64,000 nucleotides of DNA from Methanobrevibacter thaueri (GTDB lineage Archaea; Methanobacteriota; Methanobacteria; Methanobacteriales; Methanobacteriaceae). Position 1 is the first letter of the stretch. Each line of letters opens with the position of its first letter. The stretch is taken from assembly GCF_015062905.1 (NCBI RefSeq), contig NZ_SUTK01000004.1, forward strand, positions 16,200 through 80,199, written 5' to 3'. The position numbers were made by a program, and so were the translations under genes. Below, one piece after another: positions 51,667 through 61,533 of this stretch. The notes under the pieces were generated by a model. It saw only the letters and a list, made by a program, of their open reading frames with translations. It had not been told where the DNA came from and ran no database searches.

Positions 51667-51857
51667 TTTATTTTATAATATTCATTTTTATTTTTATTTT
51701 TATCACTTTTGTTTAAATTTTTTAATATTTTTGATAGATGATATTAATTATTTTTCAATCCATGACTTAAGAATTTCATTACAAATAGGATAATTTTATA
51801 TATTAATTTTGATAAAATAATAATGTTTAGTTATTATTTGGGGAAATGGTGATTTGG

Positions 51858-52124
51858 ATGTTGGAGCAATATTTACCTTTTGTTGCATTGATTATTTTTG
51901 GTAATATTGAAAACTTAGTATTGTCTTCACAAGGTGTTGTAGCGGGTGTAAATCCGTTAAAATTAGGTATTGCAAGTTTTATTTGTGTTGGAATGTGGTT
52001 AGCAATTGGAACATTCGGAACACAACTGCTTATTGAGTATGTTAGTTTTATTGAGTTCCTTGGGGGATTGGCTATTTTCATTTTAGGCGCCCAAGCCATG
52101 ATTACTTCAATCAGGGGTGAATAG
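51858..52124 (+). CDS. small three-helix membrane protein, first of a paralogous pair
   Basis: An 88-residue membrane protein with three hydrophobic helices. After the start come FGNIENLVLSSQGV, a GTFGTQLL turn and GGLAIFILGAQAM. GGTGAT precedes the ATG at 51858. The adjacent gene encodes a clear homologue with the same motifs, so the pair arose by duplication and may form a heterodimer or pair of half-transporters. The FGNIENL motif resembles half-repeats of small efflux families, but I cannot assign a substrate. Confidence 0.65.
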   Translation: MLEQYLPFVALIIFGNIENLVLSSQGVVAGVNPLKLGIASFICVGMWLAIGTFGTQLLIEYVSFIEFLGGLAIFILGAQAMITSIRGE

Positions 52125-52125
52125 T

Positions 52126-52407
52126 TTGGATCCTGAAATTATGCATTTTTTACCATTAATGGTTTTCGGCAACATCGAAAACTTGATTTTGGCAGCTCAA
52201 GGTGTTGCGGCACATGTTGACCCTGTAGGATTGGCAATTTTAAGTTTTTTAGCTGTAATAGGCTGGTTTTTAATCGGAACATTCGGCACAAAAATAGCAA
52301 TGAAATATGCAAGAGTAATCAATTTCGTTGGTGGTTTAGCCATTTTTATTTTGGGTGTTCAGGCAATTGCAGGAGCAATTCCTGGAATGCTAGCATTTTT
52401 CCATTAG
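52126..52407 (+). CDS. small three-helix membrane protein, second of a paralogous pair
   Basis: A 93-residue homologue of the preceding protein: VFGNIENLILAAQGVAA, IGTFGTKIAMKYA and FVGGLAIFILGVQAIAG match position for position. A TTG start at 52126 is spaced 5 bases from GGGGTGA; a GTG inside that site is the other candidate. It overlaps the end of the first gene or nearly so. It is followed within 10 bases by a TagF-like transferase gene, so it belongs to the glycan operon by position only. Confidence 0.65.
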   Translation: MDPEIMHFLPLMVFGNIENLILAAQGVAAHVDPVGLAILSFLAVIGWFLIGTFGTKIAMKYARVINFVGGLAIFILGVQAIAGAIPGMLAFFH

Positions 52408-52413
52408 ATTATC

Positions 52414-53502
52414 ATGTCTTATCTGAAGCATAAAGTGTATGGTTTGATGTTTAGTTTATTTAAACATACAAACGTTGAAGCGAATAGGATTTCTTTTATA
52501 ATAGATTCTCGTGAATCATTTAAAGGTAATCTGGATTATATTAAAAAGGAATTCGAAAAAAGAGGCAATTTTGAATTTCACTTTTTTTACAAGGATAAAT
52601 TATCATTCAGCAGCTTCAAGAAACTTGCGGGCTCCAAGTACATCTTTTTAAACGATAATTTTTTCCCCCTTGCTTTCATGAAATTCAGTGATGAAAACAC
52701 TATAGTGCAACTCTGGCATGCTCCAGGGGCTTCCAAAAAATTCGGAGGCTCTATCGATATCGAAAGCAGAGAAATATTAAGAAAAATCTCTGAAAATACT
52801 GATTGTCTGATAGTGACTTCTAAAAATATAATCGGATATTATAGTGAGGCTTTTCAGATGCCGGAATCCAAAATCAAGGCATTAGGCCTTCCGCGAATGG
52901 ACTATTACTTTGAAAACCATGATTTGGATAAACTTAAGGATGATTTCTGTCAAAAATTTGACGTCCCCAAAGATAAAAAGATCATTCTCTATGCTCCAAC
53001 CTTCAGAGATGAGGAAAAATATAATAATGTTTTCAACTATTTGGATGTGGAGGACTTTAACAGACAGTTGGGAGAAGAATACGTTTTGGCCCTGAGGCTT
53101 CATCCAAAGATAAAGAACTTTTATAAGGATGACATATCTTCAAAAGGGAAGTATATTGATGTAAGCGGCTATGAATCAGAACAGGAACTGATGTTAATCA
53201 GCGACATGTTGATAACCGACTATTCATCAATAATGATTGAGTATTCCATTTTAAATAAGCCTACCATATTTTTCACATATGACCTGGATGAATATCTGTC
53301 AAATGAACGTGGATTTTACTATGATTTCAAAACAACCGTTCCCGGCCCTATCGTTTACACATCCGATGAGCTGATTGATGCAATAAGAAATGGCATATCA
53401 GATGAAAGCAAAATATCAGAATTTGTAATGACCCAATTTGATGAAATAGACGGTCATTCATCTAAGCGTATTGTAGATTATCTTTTAAATAATGGTGGAT
53501 AA
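52414..53502 (+). CDS. CDP-glycerol/ribitol-type phosphotransferase (TagF/TagB family)
   Basis: A 362-residue GT-B style enzyme like those that add polyol phosphates to teichoic acids. Diagnostic segments: VQLWHAPGASKKFGG (HxxG-like lysine loop), YAPTFRDEEKYN near residue 190, LALRLHPKI and LITDYSSIMIEYS near 273. In bacteria the donors are CDP-glycerol or CDP-ribitol. In a pseudomurein archaeon it may add a polyol- or sugar-phosphate to the surface polymer. It overlaps the following GT2 gene region only by the ribosome site. Confidence 0.87.
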   Translation: MSYLKHKVYGLMFSLFKHTNVEANRISFIIDSRESFKGNLDYIKKEFEKRGNFEFHFFYKDKLSFSSFKKLAGSKYIFLNDNFFPLAFMKFSDENTIVQLWHAPGASKKFGGSIDIESREILRKISENTDCLIVTSKNIIGYYSEAFQMPESKIKALGLPRMDYYFENHDLDKLKDDFCQKFDVPKDKKIILYAPTFRDEEKYNNVFNYLDVEDFNRQLGEEYVLALRLHPKIKNFYKDDISSKGKYIDVSGYESEQELMLISDMLITDYSSIMIEYSILNKPTIFFTYDLDEYLSNERGFYYDFKTTVPGPIVYTSDELIDAIRNGISDESKISEFVMTQFDEIDGHSSKRIVDYLLNNGG

Positions 53503-53503
53503 A

Positions 53504-54463
53504 ATGGATAATATTGATGTTAGTGTTATCGTTCCGGTTTACAACAGTGAAGAGTATATAGGTACAACACTCGATTCAATTATTAATCAGGATTTTAAAA
53601 ATTTTGAACTGATTGTCATAGATGACGGGTCAACCGACAACAGCCTGGAGATAATCAACCAGAAGCTGTCCGGCTCATCAGTTCCTCACAATATCATACA
53701 TCAGCAGAATTCAGGTGTAAGCAGTGCAAGAAATCGTGGAATTGATGTGGCAAATGGAGAATATTTGGTTTTCGTCGATGCGGATGACTACATTACAGGA
53801 AACCACTTATCCGAATTGTATAACGGTCAAACCGACTTCAGTTTAATACAATTCATTAAAAAGGATGGAGACAAGCTATCTGCTCCCCATCATTTTTCCG
53901 CTGAATTCATGTCATGTGACGATTTCGTTAAAAAAGAGCTCAACATGGAAATGCCGTTCAATTTTTGGCAGCTGATGTATAGGGCCAGTTTGGTCAATGA
54001 CAACGGCATAAGGTTCAATCCGGAGCTTGTTTATGGTGAAGACATCGATTTTGCACTTAGAACATTAATATATGGGGATAAAATCGCTATCAGCAATGAA
54101 GCAACTTACTATTACATCCAGCACTCCGAATCCGCCATCAATACTAGTGAATTCAGGAGATTTGAGGTCATTTCCATTTTTGAAAAATTAGCCGAGTTTT
54201 ATGAAAGTCAGGGCAGGGATGATTTGGCCCATCTTGTAATTACCTCCAGAATTCCGAAAGCGATATTTGGAAACATGAATTACTTTTTCTACAATGACTA
54301 TGACTTTGATGAAGTTTTAGGCAAAATGAAGGAGCTTGATTTGCTTACAAAATTATCCAAATATGAAGGGGACGGAAAGTTCAAATCCAAAATTAAATTA
54401 TTCTTATTAAGTCCAAAATTATATTATAAAACATGGAAGAAATTAAAAAATTCGATTGATTAG
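53504..54463 (+). CDS. GT2 family glycosyltransferase
   Basis: A 319-residue transferase with GT-A fold signatures: VSVIVPVYNSEEYIGTTLDSI, VIDDGSTDNS, SARNRGIDVANGEYLVFVDADDY (DxD) and an YGEDIDFALR catalytic-base region. No membrane helices, so it works on the inner face of the membrane. ATG 53504 follows GGTGGATAAA; a GTG in that site is unlikely. Sugar unknown; likely one of the residues of the repeat unit. Confidence 0.9.
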   Translation: MDNIDVSVIVPVYNSEEYIGTTLDSIINQDFKNFELIVIDDGSTDNSLEIINQKLSGSSVPHNIIHQQNSGVSSARNRGIDVANGEYLVFVDADDYITGNHLSELYNGQTDFSLIQFIKKDGDKLSAPHHFSAEFMSCDDFVKKELNMEMPFNFWQLMYRASLVNDNGIRFNPELVYGEDIDFALRTLIYGDKIAISNEATYYYIQHSESAINTSEFRRFEVISIFEKLAEFYESQGRDDLAHLVITSRIPKAIFGNMNYFFYNDYDFDEVLGKMKELDLLTKLSKYEGDGKFKSKIKLFLLSPKLYYKTWKKLKNSID

Positions 54464-54464
54464 C

Positions 54465-55424
54465 ATGAAGGTTTCTGTAGTTACACCAAATTATAATGGG
54501 AAAAGATTTTTGAAGACATTTTTTGAATCTTTAGACAATGATTCGGAGCTCATCGGAGAGGTCATCATCGTTGATAATGCATCAACTGATGGAAGCAAGG
54601 AGTATATTGGGAGCAATTCTTTTGATTTTCCCGTCAAAATCATCGAAAACACTGAAAATGTGGGATTTTCACCAGCAGTCAATCAAGGAATCAGAAATGC
54701 CCACTATGAATATATATTTTCTTTAAACAATGATACTGAAGTAAAGAAGGGATCCATTAAGGCATTGGTCGATTTGATGTCTTCTGACGACAATATTTTC
54801 TCTCTTCAAGCCAAAATGCTTCAATACGACAACAAGGAACTGATTGACGATGTTGGAGACGAGTACAACCTGCTTGCCTGGACTAAAAAAACGGGTGAAA
54901 ATCACAGCTCCGACGAATACACAGAGGTCTGCGAGATATTTTCAGCCTGTGCCGGTGCGGCAATGTACAGGAAATCTCTGCTTTTGGAGCTGGGAATGTT
55001 TGACGATAACTTTTTTGCGTATATGGAAGATGTGGATTTGGCGATAAGGTCAAGGATATATGGCTATAGGAATCTGCTATGCCCCGATGCCATAGTCTAT
55101 CATATAGGATCTGCAACATCTGGAAGCAGATATAACGAGTTTAAAGTTCGTCTGGCTGCCCGTAACAACGTTTGGGTCGTTTATAAGAACCTCCCGATTC
55201 CATTAAAAATCGTGAATTTCATATTCCTGTTTTTAGGATTTTTCATAAAATATCTCTTTTTCGTTAAGAAGGGCTTCGGTTCAACATACTTTTCAGGCAT
55301 AAAGGAAGGGCTGTCAACCAGAAGCAAAATAGACAAAGTCAAATTCAAATCTCAAAATACGAAAAATTATTTTAAAATCGAATACAGATTAATAATCAAT
55401 ACCTTTAAATTTTTAAAAAAATAG
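54465..55424 (+). CDS. GT2 family glycosyltransferase, rhamnosyltransferase-like
   Basis: A 319-residue GT-A enzyme (VSVVTPNYNGKRFLKTF, VIIVDNASTDGSKEYI, NVGFSPAVNQGIRNAHYEYIFSLNNDTEV, CAGAAMYRKSLLLELGMFDDNFFAYMEDVDLAIRSRIYGY). This arrangement is typical of the WbbL/RfbF rhamnosyltransferases, consistent with rfb genes upstream. A short hydrophobic segment near residue 245-265 may hold it to the membrane. ATG 54465 is chosen over a TTG three codons earlier. Confidence 0.88.
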   Translation: MKVSVVTPNYNGKRFLKTFFESLDNDSELIGEVIIVDNASTDGSKEYIGSNSFDFPVKIIENTENVGFSPAVNQGIRNAHYEYIFSLNNDTEVKKGSIKALVDLMSSDDNIFSLQAKMLQYDNKELIDDVGDEYNLLAWTKKTGENHSSDEYTEVCEIFSACAGAAMYRKSLLLELGMFDDNFFAYMEDVDLAIRSRIYGYRNLLCPDAIVYHIGSATSGSRYNEFKVRLAARNNVWVVYKNLPIPLKIVNFIFLFLGFFIKYLFFVKKGFGSTYFSGIKEGLSTRSKIDKVKFKSQNTKNYFKIEYRLIINTFKFLKK

Positions 55425-55436
55425 CCAGTGAGTTTT

Positions 55437-56294
55437 ATGGACCTTTCAGTTGTTATCGTAAATTATCAGACTTTCGAGCTGACAAAGAATACTATAAATT
55501 CCATTCTCGAATACGATTATCCGTTTTCATATGAGATATTTGTAGTTGATAATGCATCCAGCGACGATAGTTTAGCCCGTCTTAAAGACTATTTCAATGA
55601 TAAGGTCAAATTCATCGCTTCAAATGAAAACAACGGTTTTGCAGCCGGAAACAATCAGGCATTAAGGCTTGCAAGTGGAAGATATCAGCTGCTTTTGAAT
55701 TCAGACACCATCGTATGGGAAAATACCCTGGAAAGCATTTATCATTATATGGAAAGCAATGAGGATGTTGGAGCGTGCGGATGCCGGGTTCTGCTGGAGA
55801 ACGGCGAACTTGACAAGGCATGCAAAAGGTCTTTTCCAAACGTCAAAAACTCTTTTTTCAGACTCTTCCACATTCCTACAAACAGCAAGGACGACAATTA
55901 TAACCTGACAGACCTGCCAGATGATGAGGTTTATGAAATAGACTGTCTTACCGGAGCGTTCATGTTCATCAGAAAGGAGGCATTAGACCAAATCGGCTTG
56001 CTTGATGAGACATTCTTCATGTACGGTGAGGATATAGACCTGTGCTATCGTATTAAACAAGGCGGATGGAAGATAGTCTACTATGGAAAATCAAAAATCA
56101 CTCACCTTAAGGGTGCAAGCAGCAAAAAGCAAAAATCCAAACTGATTTATGAATTTTATCGAGCGATGTACATTTATTATAAAAAGCACCATGCCGGCGA
56201 ATCAATATTCATCGTGAACTGGGTCGTTTATTTGGGTATTGCTGTTCTTTGCCTTTTAAAATTATTCCTAAATATATTTAAAAAGAAAAGTTAA
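55437..56294 (+). CDS. GT2 family glycosyltransferase, WbbL-like
   Basis: A 285-residue enzyme close in pattern to the previous gene (LSVVIVNYQTFELTKNTI, VDNASSDDSLARL, NGFAAGNNQALRLASGRYQLLLNSDT, CLTGAFMFIRKEALDQIGLLDETFFMYGEDIDLCYRIKQ), with one C-terminal hydrophobic helix before a KKK tail. Probably another rhamnosyl- or related transferase. ATG 55437 is preceded by GTGAG. It ends 54 bases before wbaP. Confidence 0.88.
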   Translation: MDLSVVIVNYQTFELTKNTINSILEYDYPFSYEIFVVDNASSDDSLARLKDYFNDKVKFIASNENNGFAAGNNQALRLASGRYQLLLNSDTIVWENTLESIYHYMESNEDVGACGCRVLLENGELDKACKRSFPNVKNSFFRLFHIPTNSKDDNYNLTDLPDDEVYEIDCLTGAFMFIRKEALDQIGLLDETFFMYGEDIDLCYRIKQGGWKIVYYGKSKITHLKGASSKKQKSKLIYEFYRAMYIYYKKHHAGESIFIVNWVVYLGIAVLCLLKLFLNIFKKKS

Positions 56295-56347
56295 TTAATA
56301 TATTAAAACCATAATATATATTGAAACTAGTTCTTTAGGTAGTTAAC

Positions 56348-57751
56348 ATGATAAAGGAAAATCAAAAGGCATTGAATATATTGTTGGTTCTAATAGATAT
56401 TCTAGTCATATCTATCTCACTTTTATGTTCATTTTGGTTAAGGTTCAAAACCACTTTATTTGGCCCAATTGGAGGACATTTGGGATTTTTTAGCTATCTT
56501 TTATTTTTTATTTTAGCTGTCATTCCGGTTTATCTGATTTTATACTTTGCGTTTGGATTGTATAAACCGCGCAGAACATACAAGAACGTATTTTCAGAAG
56601 CGACTCAGATAATCAAGGTTAACATATTGGCATTCTTTGCTTTGGTTTCAATTTTATTCATCATCAACCAGCCGGATTTTTCAAGAATCATGCTGTTCCT
56701 GCTGGCAATCATCGGAACAGTCTTTGGAATAATCGAAAGATTCGTTATCAGGAGTATCTTAAAGAATTTGAGGGTTAAAAATAAGAATCTCAAGCATATC
56801 CTGATAGTTGGTGACAATGATTTGGCGTTTACCTTTGCGCGCAGAATCCGCGAGAATCCCTATTTGGGATTTGCCGTCAGCGGATTTTTGGGAAGGCAAG
56901 AGCATATCGGAATGGAAATTGAAGGCAGCAGAATAATCGGCTCATTTAAACAGTTGGATTATATTCTTGAAAATAACAGATACGATAGGGTCGTTTTGGC
57001 GATTCCTTTAAAATACTATTATAAAATCAATGAGCTAGTGGAGAGTTGTGAAAAGGTTGGAATTAAAGCGGAAATAATTCCGGATTATATCAGATATTTC
57101 CCGGCACAACCGTCAATTGACATGATTGAGGACATTCCTATCATCAATATCCGTTATGTTCCTCTTGATGATGATTTTAATAAGTTCCTTAAGTACACTT
57201 CCGATTATATCATATCAATAATAGCAATCATTATAACATCACCTATAATGATCCTTACGGCTATCGCTATTAAGATGACATCTCCCGGCCCGATTATCTT
57301 TAAGCAAGAGAGAATGGGATATAACGGTAAAATCTTCAAGATGTATAAGTTCCGCAGTATGAAGGTTCAGGACCCTAGCGAAGAGAAATCCGAATGGACC
57401 ACCCGTGACGACCCAAGGAAAACCAGAGTCGGCGATTTAATTAGAAAGACCAGTGTTGACGAATTGCCGCAATTTTTCAATGTTTTGAAAGGCGACATGA
57501 GCGTTGTTGGACCTAGGCCCGAAAGACCTTTTTTTGTTGAACAATTCAGGGAAACAATTCCAAAATATATGGTAAAACACCAGGTAAAGCCAGGTTTGAC
57601 CGGATGGGCTCAAATTCATGGTTGCCGTGGAGATACTTCAATCAAAAAACGTATAGAATATGATATCGAATATGTAGAAAATTGGCATATGGGTTTGGAC
57701 TTGGCTATAATGATCAAGACCGCCTTAAAGAAAAATCCTAATGCATATTAG
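56348..57751 (+). CDS. polyprenyl glycosylphosphotransferase (WbaP-like)
   Basis: A 467-residue membrane enzyme that starts glycan synthesis by transferring a sugar 1-phosphate to a polyprenyl phosphate. Four to five N-terminal helices (residues 10-130), a middle NAD-fold-like region (LIVGDNDLAFTFARR), and the C-terminal catalytic domain with IIFKQERMGYNGKIFKMYK, DELPQFFNVLKGDMS and VGPRPERPFF. This is the bacterial type of initiating enzyme. It ends the glycan cluster, followed by a 157-base AT-rich gap before rpa. Confidence 0.93.
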   Translation: MIKENQKALNILLVLIDILVISISLLCSFWLRFKTTLFGPIGGHLGFFSYLLFFILAVIPVYLILYFAFGLYKPRRTYKNVFSEATQIIKVNILAFFALVSILFIINQPDFSRIMLFLLAIIGTVFGIIERFVIRSILKNLRVKNKNLKHILIVGDNDLAFTFARRIRENPYLGFAVSGFLGRQEHIGMEIEGSRIIGSFKQLDYILENNRYDRVVLAIPLKYYYKINELVESCEKVGIKAEIIPDYIRYFPAQPSIDMIEDIPIINIRYVPLDDDFNKFLKYTSDYIISIIAIIITSPIMILTAIAIKMTSPGPIIFKQERMGYNGKIFKMYKFRSMKVQDPSEEKSEWTTRDDPRKTRVGDLIRKTSVDELPQFFNVLKGDMSVVGPRPERPFFVEQFRETIPKYMVKHQVKPGLTGWAQIHGCRGDTSIKKRIEYDIEYVENWHMGLDLAIMIKTALKKNPNAY

Positions 57752-57908
57752 CACTTTTGTGTATCTGCATGTTGACGCAATTGAATAATATTTATAACAA
57801 ATTTTTTATTAATAATGTTATTGAGATTAGTTTTCAAATGCTCTCTCTCTAACTTTATATACACTATCAATATAAAATTATAATTAACTTTTCTATGAGG
57901 GGTTTGGT

Positions 57909-60515
57909 ATGCAAGAAAATATTTTACAAGAATACGAAAAAGTTAAAGATAAACTTTCTGAAGAAGAGTTCTTAGAAGAAATTGAAAGAATGAAATCAAA
58001 TAATGAAGATTTAGGTCTTATTGATGATTTTAGTGCTGCAAAAATTGTGGTTCAAAATCACAATGGTAATGATACAACATCTATTTTAGAAAATAAAGTT
58101 GAAGAATCATCATCTGGGATGTCAGATGAACTTAAAGAAAGATTTGATAAAGTTAAAGACCAGATTTCTGAAGAGGAATTCTTTGAAAGAATGGAAAAAT
58201 TCAGACAAAGGGAAATTGACAATCCGTTCATGACCGATACAAGTTTAGCAGACATGGTTGTTGGTGAACTGGTTACAGAAGAACCTGAAATCGTTTCCGA
58301 AAAACCTGAATTCGCCGTTGATACAATCGACAAACTTGAAGCCAACAGCAGGGATACTACCGTTGCAGGCAGAGTAATATCCATTTCACATCCAAGATCA
58401 TTTAAAACACGCAAAGGTCAAAATGGCCAAGTTCAAAATGTCGAGTTAAAGGATAACACAGGTGAAATAAGGGCTGTTTTCTGGACACAAAATATTAAAT
58501 TACTTAGGAATGTCAAAGAAGGAGACATCATTCAAATCAAAAATGTGGATATTAAGGAAGGATACTCAGGTCTTGAAGCAAACTTAAGGCAAAGGTCAGT
58601 TTTAGTTCATTTGGAGGAAGATTTATCAAAATTCCCTGCTTATGAAGAGGAAATCACAAAGATTGCTGACATTGAACCTGAAACCAAAGTTAATATCATT
58701 GCAAGAATCATTAGAATTCCAACTATCAGAAGTTATGAAAAGAATGGAAAAGAAGGAAAAGTTGCATCTCTTGAATTACAGGATGATTCAGGACAAATCT
58801 CTTACACATTATGGAACAATAATGTTGAATTGATTGATGAATTAAAATTAGAAGATGGTGACACAGTCAAAATTCTTCAGGCACAGGCACGCGAAAGGCC
58901 AAACCGTGACGGTGAAAATGAAATCACATTGACCCATTGGGATGGAAGAATCATTAAAGGGGACTATGATGTTCCTGAAATTCAACAGGAATTCCTGCCG
59001 ATCGGCGATTTAAGCGAACAAAAGGATGTTTCAATTATAGGTGTTGTTTCCAGACTCCAGGATATCAGAATATTTACCAGAAAAACCGATAATACTGAAG
59101 GTAAATTAAGAAACTTCGATGTCAGGGATTCAACCGGTGAGATAAGGGTAACAGTTTGGGGCGATGACACAGGTATCGCAATCAATAAAGGAGATTTCAT
59201 TAAGGTCATAGGTGGTGACGTCCGTTATGACCAATACACACAAAGCCAATACTCAATGAATACCAATTTCAACACTCAAATTACTGTCAATCCGGAAAAC
59301 TTGTCAATCGAGAAAATAGATGAGTTGGACGCAATCAGAAATGAACTGCATCCGGTTTCAATCGGAGAAATCCAATTTGACTATGATGAGGATGGTATTG
59401 AAATAGACATTATCGGAAGGATCTTATCACTCGAGGAGCCAAGAGAATTCCAGAGGGACGACTCCACTGTGGGAATAGTTCGTTCAGCCCTCTTTGCAGA
59501 TGAATCCGGTAAGGTTAGATTATCTTTCTGGAATGAAAAAGCCGAAGGAGATTATGAAGTAGGTGAGGCATACAGAATCGAAAACGCCAGAACCAGACTT
59601 GGCATGTACAGTGTTGATTTAAACATTGGTGGAGGTTCTAGAATTATTAGATTATCCGAAGAACAAGCTTCTGCAATGTTTATTCCAGAACTTGCTACAT
59701 TGGAAAAAGCGATTTATGATTATAAGAAAATCGAAGACTTGGATGAGGATGAAGAAGATACAATCATCATCGGAAGAGTAATCGAATTAAATGAAATACG
59801 TAATTTCGATAGGGACAACGGTGATACAGGATCCGTTAGAAATATTGAAATTGCTGATGACACCGGTTCAATTAGAGTGGTGTTATGGGATAATGATGCA
59901 AAAAAGGACTTGGAAATGGGTCAACCGCTCAAATTACAAAACCCTCGTTTATCCCTAGACATGGATAACCGTCTTCAGGCTACTGTATCCGGAGGAACAA
60001 CCGTTTTGGAACCTAGTGAAAAAGAGTTGGAAGATTTACCATCTCAAGATGAATTAATGGAATCAATATTTGTTGCGAAATCCATTGAATCATTAACAGA
60101 AGATGATACTAATGTCCATATCACTGCCAGAATCAAAGAGGTATATCCGGATAAGATTCTACTTAAAAGATGTCCAAACTGTCGTGAAAGTGTAGAGGAT
60201 TCTGAAGATGAATATATCTGTGACAACTGTGGCCACACATTTGATGAACCTAAATACACTCTTATGATTCCGACAAGGGTGGAAGATGATACAGGTGAGA
60301 TTCCAGTCACTTTCTTCGGCAATTTAGCAGAAGAACTTATTGACATGAGTCAAGAGGAAGTTATTTCCATTATTGAAGATGAAGGATATGGAATTGAAGA
60401 TAAAATTGAAGATTTAGTTAATATGACAATCGAAATTATCGCTAATGTTAGCTTTAATGAATATTCTGAAGAATTCAGATTAAACCCTAAAAAACTTTTG
60501 AAAAAATATTATTAG
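57909..60515 (+). CDS. rpa: replication protein A, multi-OB single-strand DNA-binding protein
   Basis: The archaeal RPA protects single-stranded DNA in replication and recombination. The 868-residue protein opens with two short repeats (YEKVKDKLSEEEFLEE and FDKVKDQISEEEFFER) and then holds about four OB folds, seen as repeated units of VAGRVISISHPRSF, RIIRIPTIRSYE, GVVSRLQDIRIF and GRILSLEEPREF type, each ending in a TGEIRAVFW-like strand. A zinc finger (CPNCRESVEDSEDEYICDNC near residue 756) lies in the last OB-fold. Methanobacterial RPAs are of this single-chain form. radA follows 25 bases later. Confidence 0.94.
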   Translation: MQENILQEYEKVKDKLSEEEFLEEIERMKSNNEDLGLIDDFSAAKIVVQNHNGNDTTSILENKVEESSSGMSDELKERFDKVKDQISEEEFFERMEKFRQREIDNPFMTDTSLADMVVGELVTEEPEIVSEKPEFAVDTIDKLEANSRDTTVAGRVISISHPRSFKTRKGQNGQVQNVELKDNTGEIRAVFWTQNIKLLRNVKEGDIIQIKNVDIKEGYSGLEANLRQRSVLVHLEEDLSKFPAYEEEITKIADIEPETKVNIIARIIRIPTIRSYEKNGKEGKVASLELQDDSGQISYTLWNNNVELIDELKLEDGDTVKILQAQARERPNRDGENEITLTHWDGRIIKGDYDVPEIQQEFLPIGDLSEQKDVSIIGVVSRLQDIRIFTRKTDNTEGKLRNFDVRDSTGEIRVTVWGDDTGIAINKGDFIKVIGGDVRYDQYTQSQYSMNTNFNTQITVNPENLSIEKIDELDAIRNELHPVSIGEIQFDYDEDGIEIDIIGRILSLEEPREFQRDDSTVGIVRSALFADESGKVRLSFWNEKAEGDYEVGEAYRIENARTRLGMYSVDLNIGGGSRIIRLSEEQASAMFIPELATLEKAIYDYKKIEDLDEDEEDTIIIGRVIELNEIRNFDRDNGDTGSVRNIEIADDTGSIRVVLWDNDAKKDLEMGQPLKLQNPRLSLDMDNRLQATVSGGTTVLEPSEKELEDLPSQDELMESIFVAKSIESLTEDDTNVHITARIKEVYPDKILLKRCPNCRESVEDSEDEYICDNCGHTFDEPKYTLMIPTRVEDDTGEIPVTFFGNLAEELIDMSQEEVISIIEDEGYGIEDKIEDLVNMTIEIIANVSFNEYSEEFRLNPKKLLKKYY

Positions 60516-60540
60516 AAAATAAATTTAAGGAATGATAATT

Positions 60541-61476
60541 ATGGTCGAATTAAGTGATTTACCAGGTGTTGGAGAAAAAACAGCAGAAAAATTAAAAGAT
60601 GCAGGTTTCGCTGATATGATGAGATTGGCTACAGCTACTCCTAAAGAGTTATCAGTTAAAGCCGAAATCGGTGAAGGTGTTGCGGAAAAAGTTATTGAAG
60701 CTGCCCGTAGAGCTGAAAACATTACTTTTGAAACAGCATTGGAAGTAGATGAAAGAAGAAAAGATGTTGGACACATAACTGTTGGAAGCCAAGAATTCAA
60801 TGATTTAATCGGTGGTGGAATTGAAACCCAATCCATTACTGAAGTATTCGGTGAATTCGGATCTGGTAAAAGTCAAATATCCCATGAATTAGCGGTTACA
60901 GTTCAATTACCTGAAGAGCTTGGCGGTCTTGATGGTGAATGCGTATTTGTTGACACTGAAAACACTTTCCGTCCGGAAAGGGTCAGACAAATCGCTGAAG
61001 GATTTGAATTAGACACCGAACAAGTATTAAGCAGAATTCATGTTGCACGTGCATTCAACTCAGCTCACCAAATTTTAATGGTTGATAAAATCAATGAGCT
61101 TATCCAAAGCGGTGTTAATGTCAGACTGGTTATTGTTGACTCATTGATGGCTCACTTCAGAGCAGAATATGTTGGAAGAGAATCCTTAGCCGTAAGGCAG
61201 CAAAAATTAAATCAACACTTACATTCACTTCAGCAAATTGCAAACACTTACAATGTTGCAGTATTTTTAACCAACCAAGTTCAAGCTAAACCTGATTCAT
61301 TCTTCGGAAGTCCTACCAAAGCTATTGGTGGACACGTTCTAGGTCACGCTTCCACTTACAGAATCTGGCTCAAAAAAGGATTGGCTGGAAAAAGAATCGC
61401 ACGTTTAGTGGATTCCCCTCATTTGCCTGAAGGCGAATGTGTATTTAAAATTACTAGCGAAGGTATCGTTAGCTAA
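60541..61476 (+). CDS. radA: RadA recombinase
   Basis: Archaeal RecA/Rad51 strand-exchange protein. The 311-residue protein has an N-terminal helix-hairpin-helix (LPGVGEKTAEKLKDAG), the RFAT-like polymerisation segment (FETALEVDERR), Walker A GEFGSGKSQ at about 104-112, Walker B VRLVIVDSL, and the L2 region KPDSFFGSPTKAIGGHVLGHA. ATG 60541 follows AAGGAATGAT; an ATG three codons earlier sits too close to that site. Operon with rpa fits joint roles in repair. Confidence 0.98.
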   Translation: MVELSDLPGVGEKTAEKLKDAGFADMMRLATATPKELSVKAEIGEGVAEKVIEAARRAENITFETALEVDERRKDVGHITVGSQEFNDLIGGGIETQSITEVFGEFGSGKSQISHELAVTVQLPEELGGLDGECVFVDTENTFRPERVRQIAEGFELDTEQVLSRIHVARAFNSAHQILMVDKINELIQSGVNVRLVIVDSLMAHFRAEYVGRESLAVRQQKLNQHLHSLQQIANTYNVAVFLTNQVQAKPDSFFGSPTKAIGGHVLGHASTYRIWLKKGLAGKRIARLVDSPHLPEGECVFKITSEGIVS

Positions 61477-61533
61477 TTTTAATCTTTCTTTTTTTCGTAA
61501 CTTTTTTATACTTTTTTTATCTAATATTTACTC

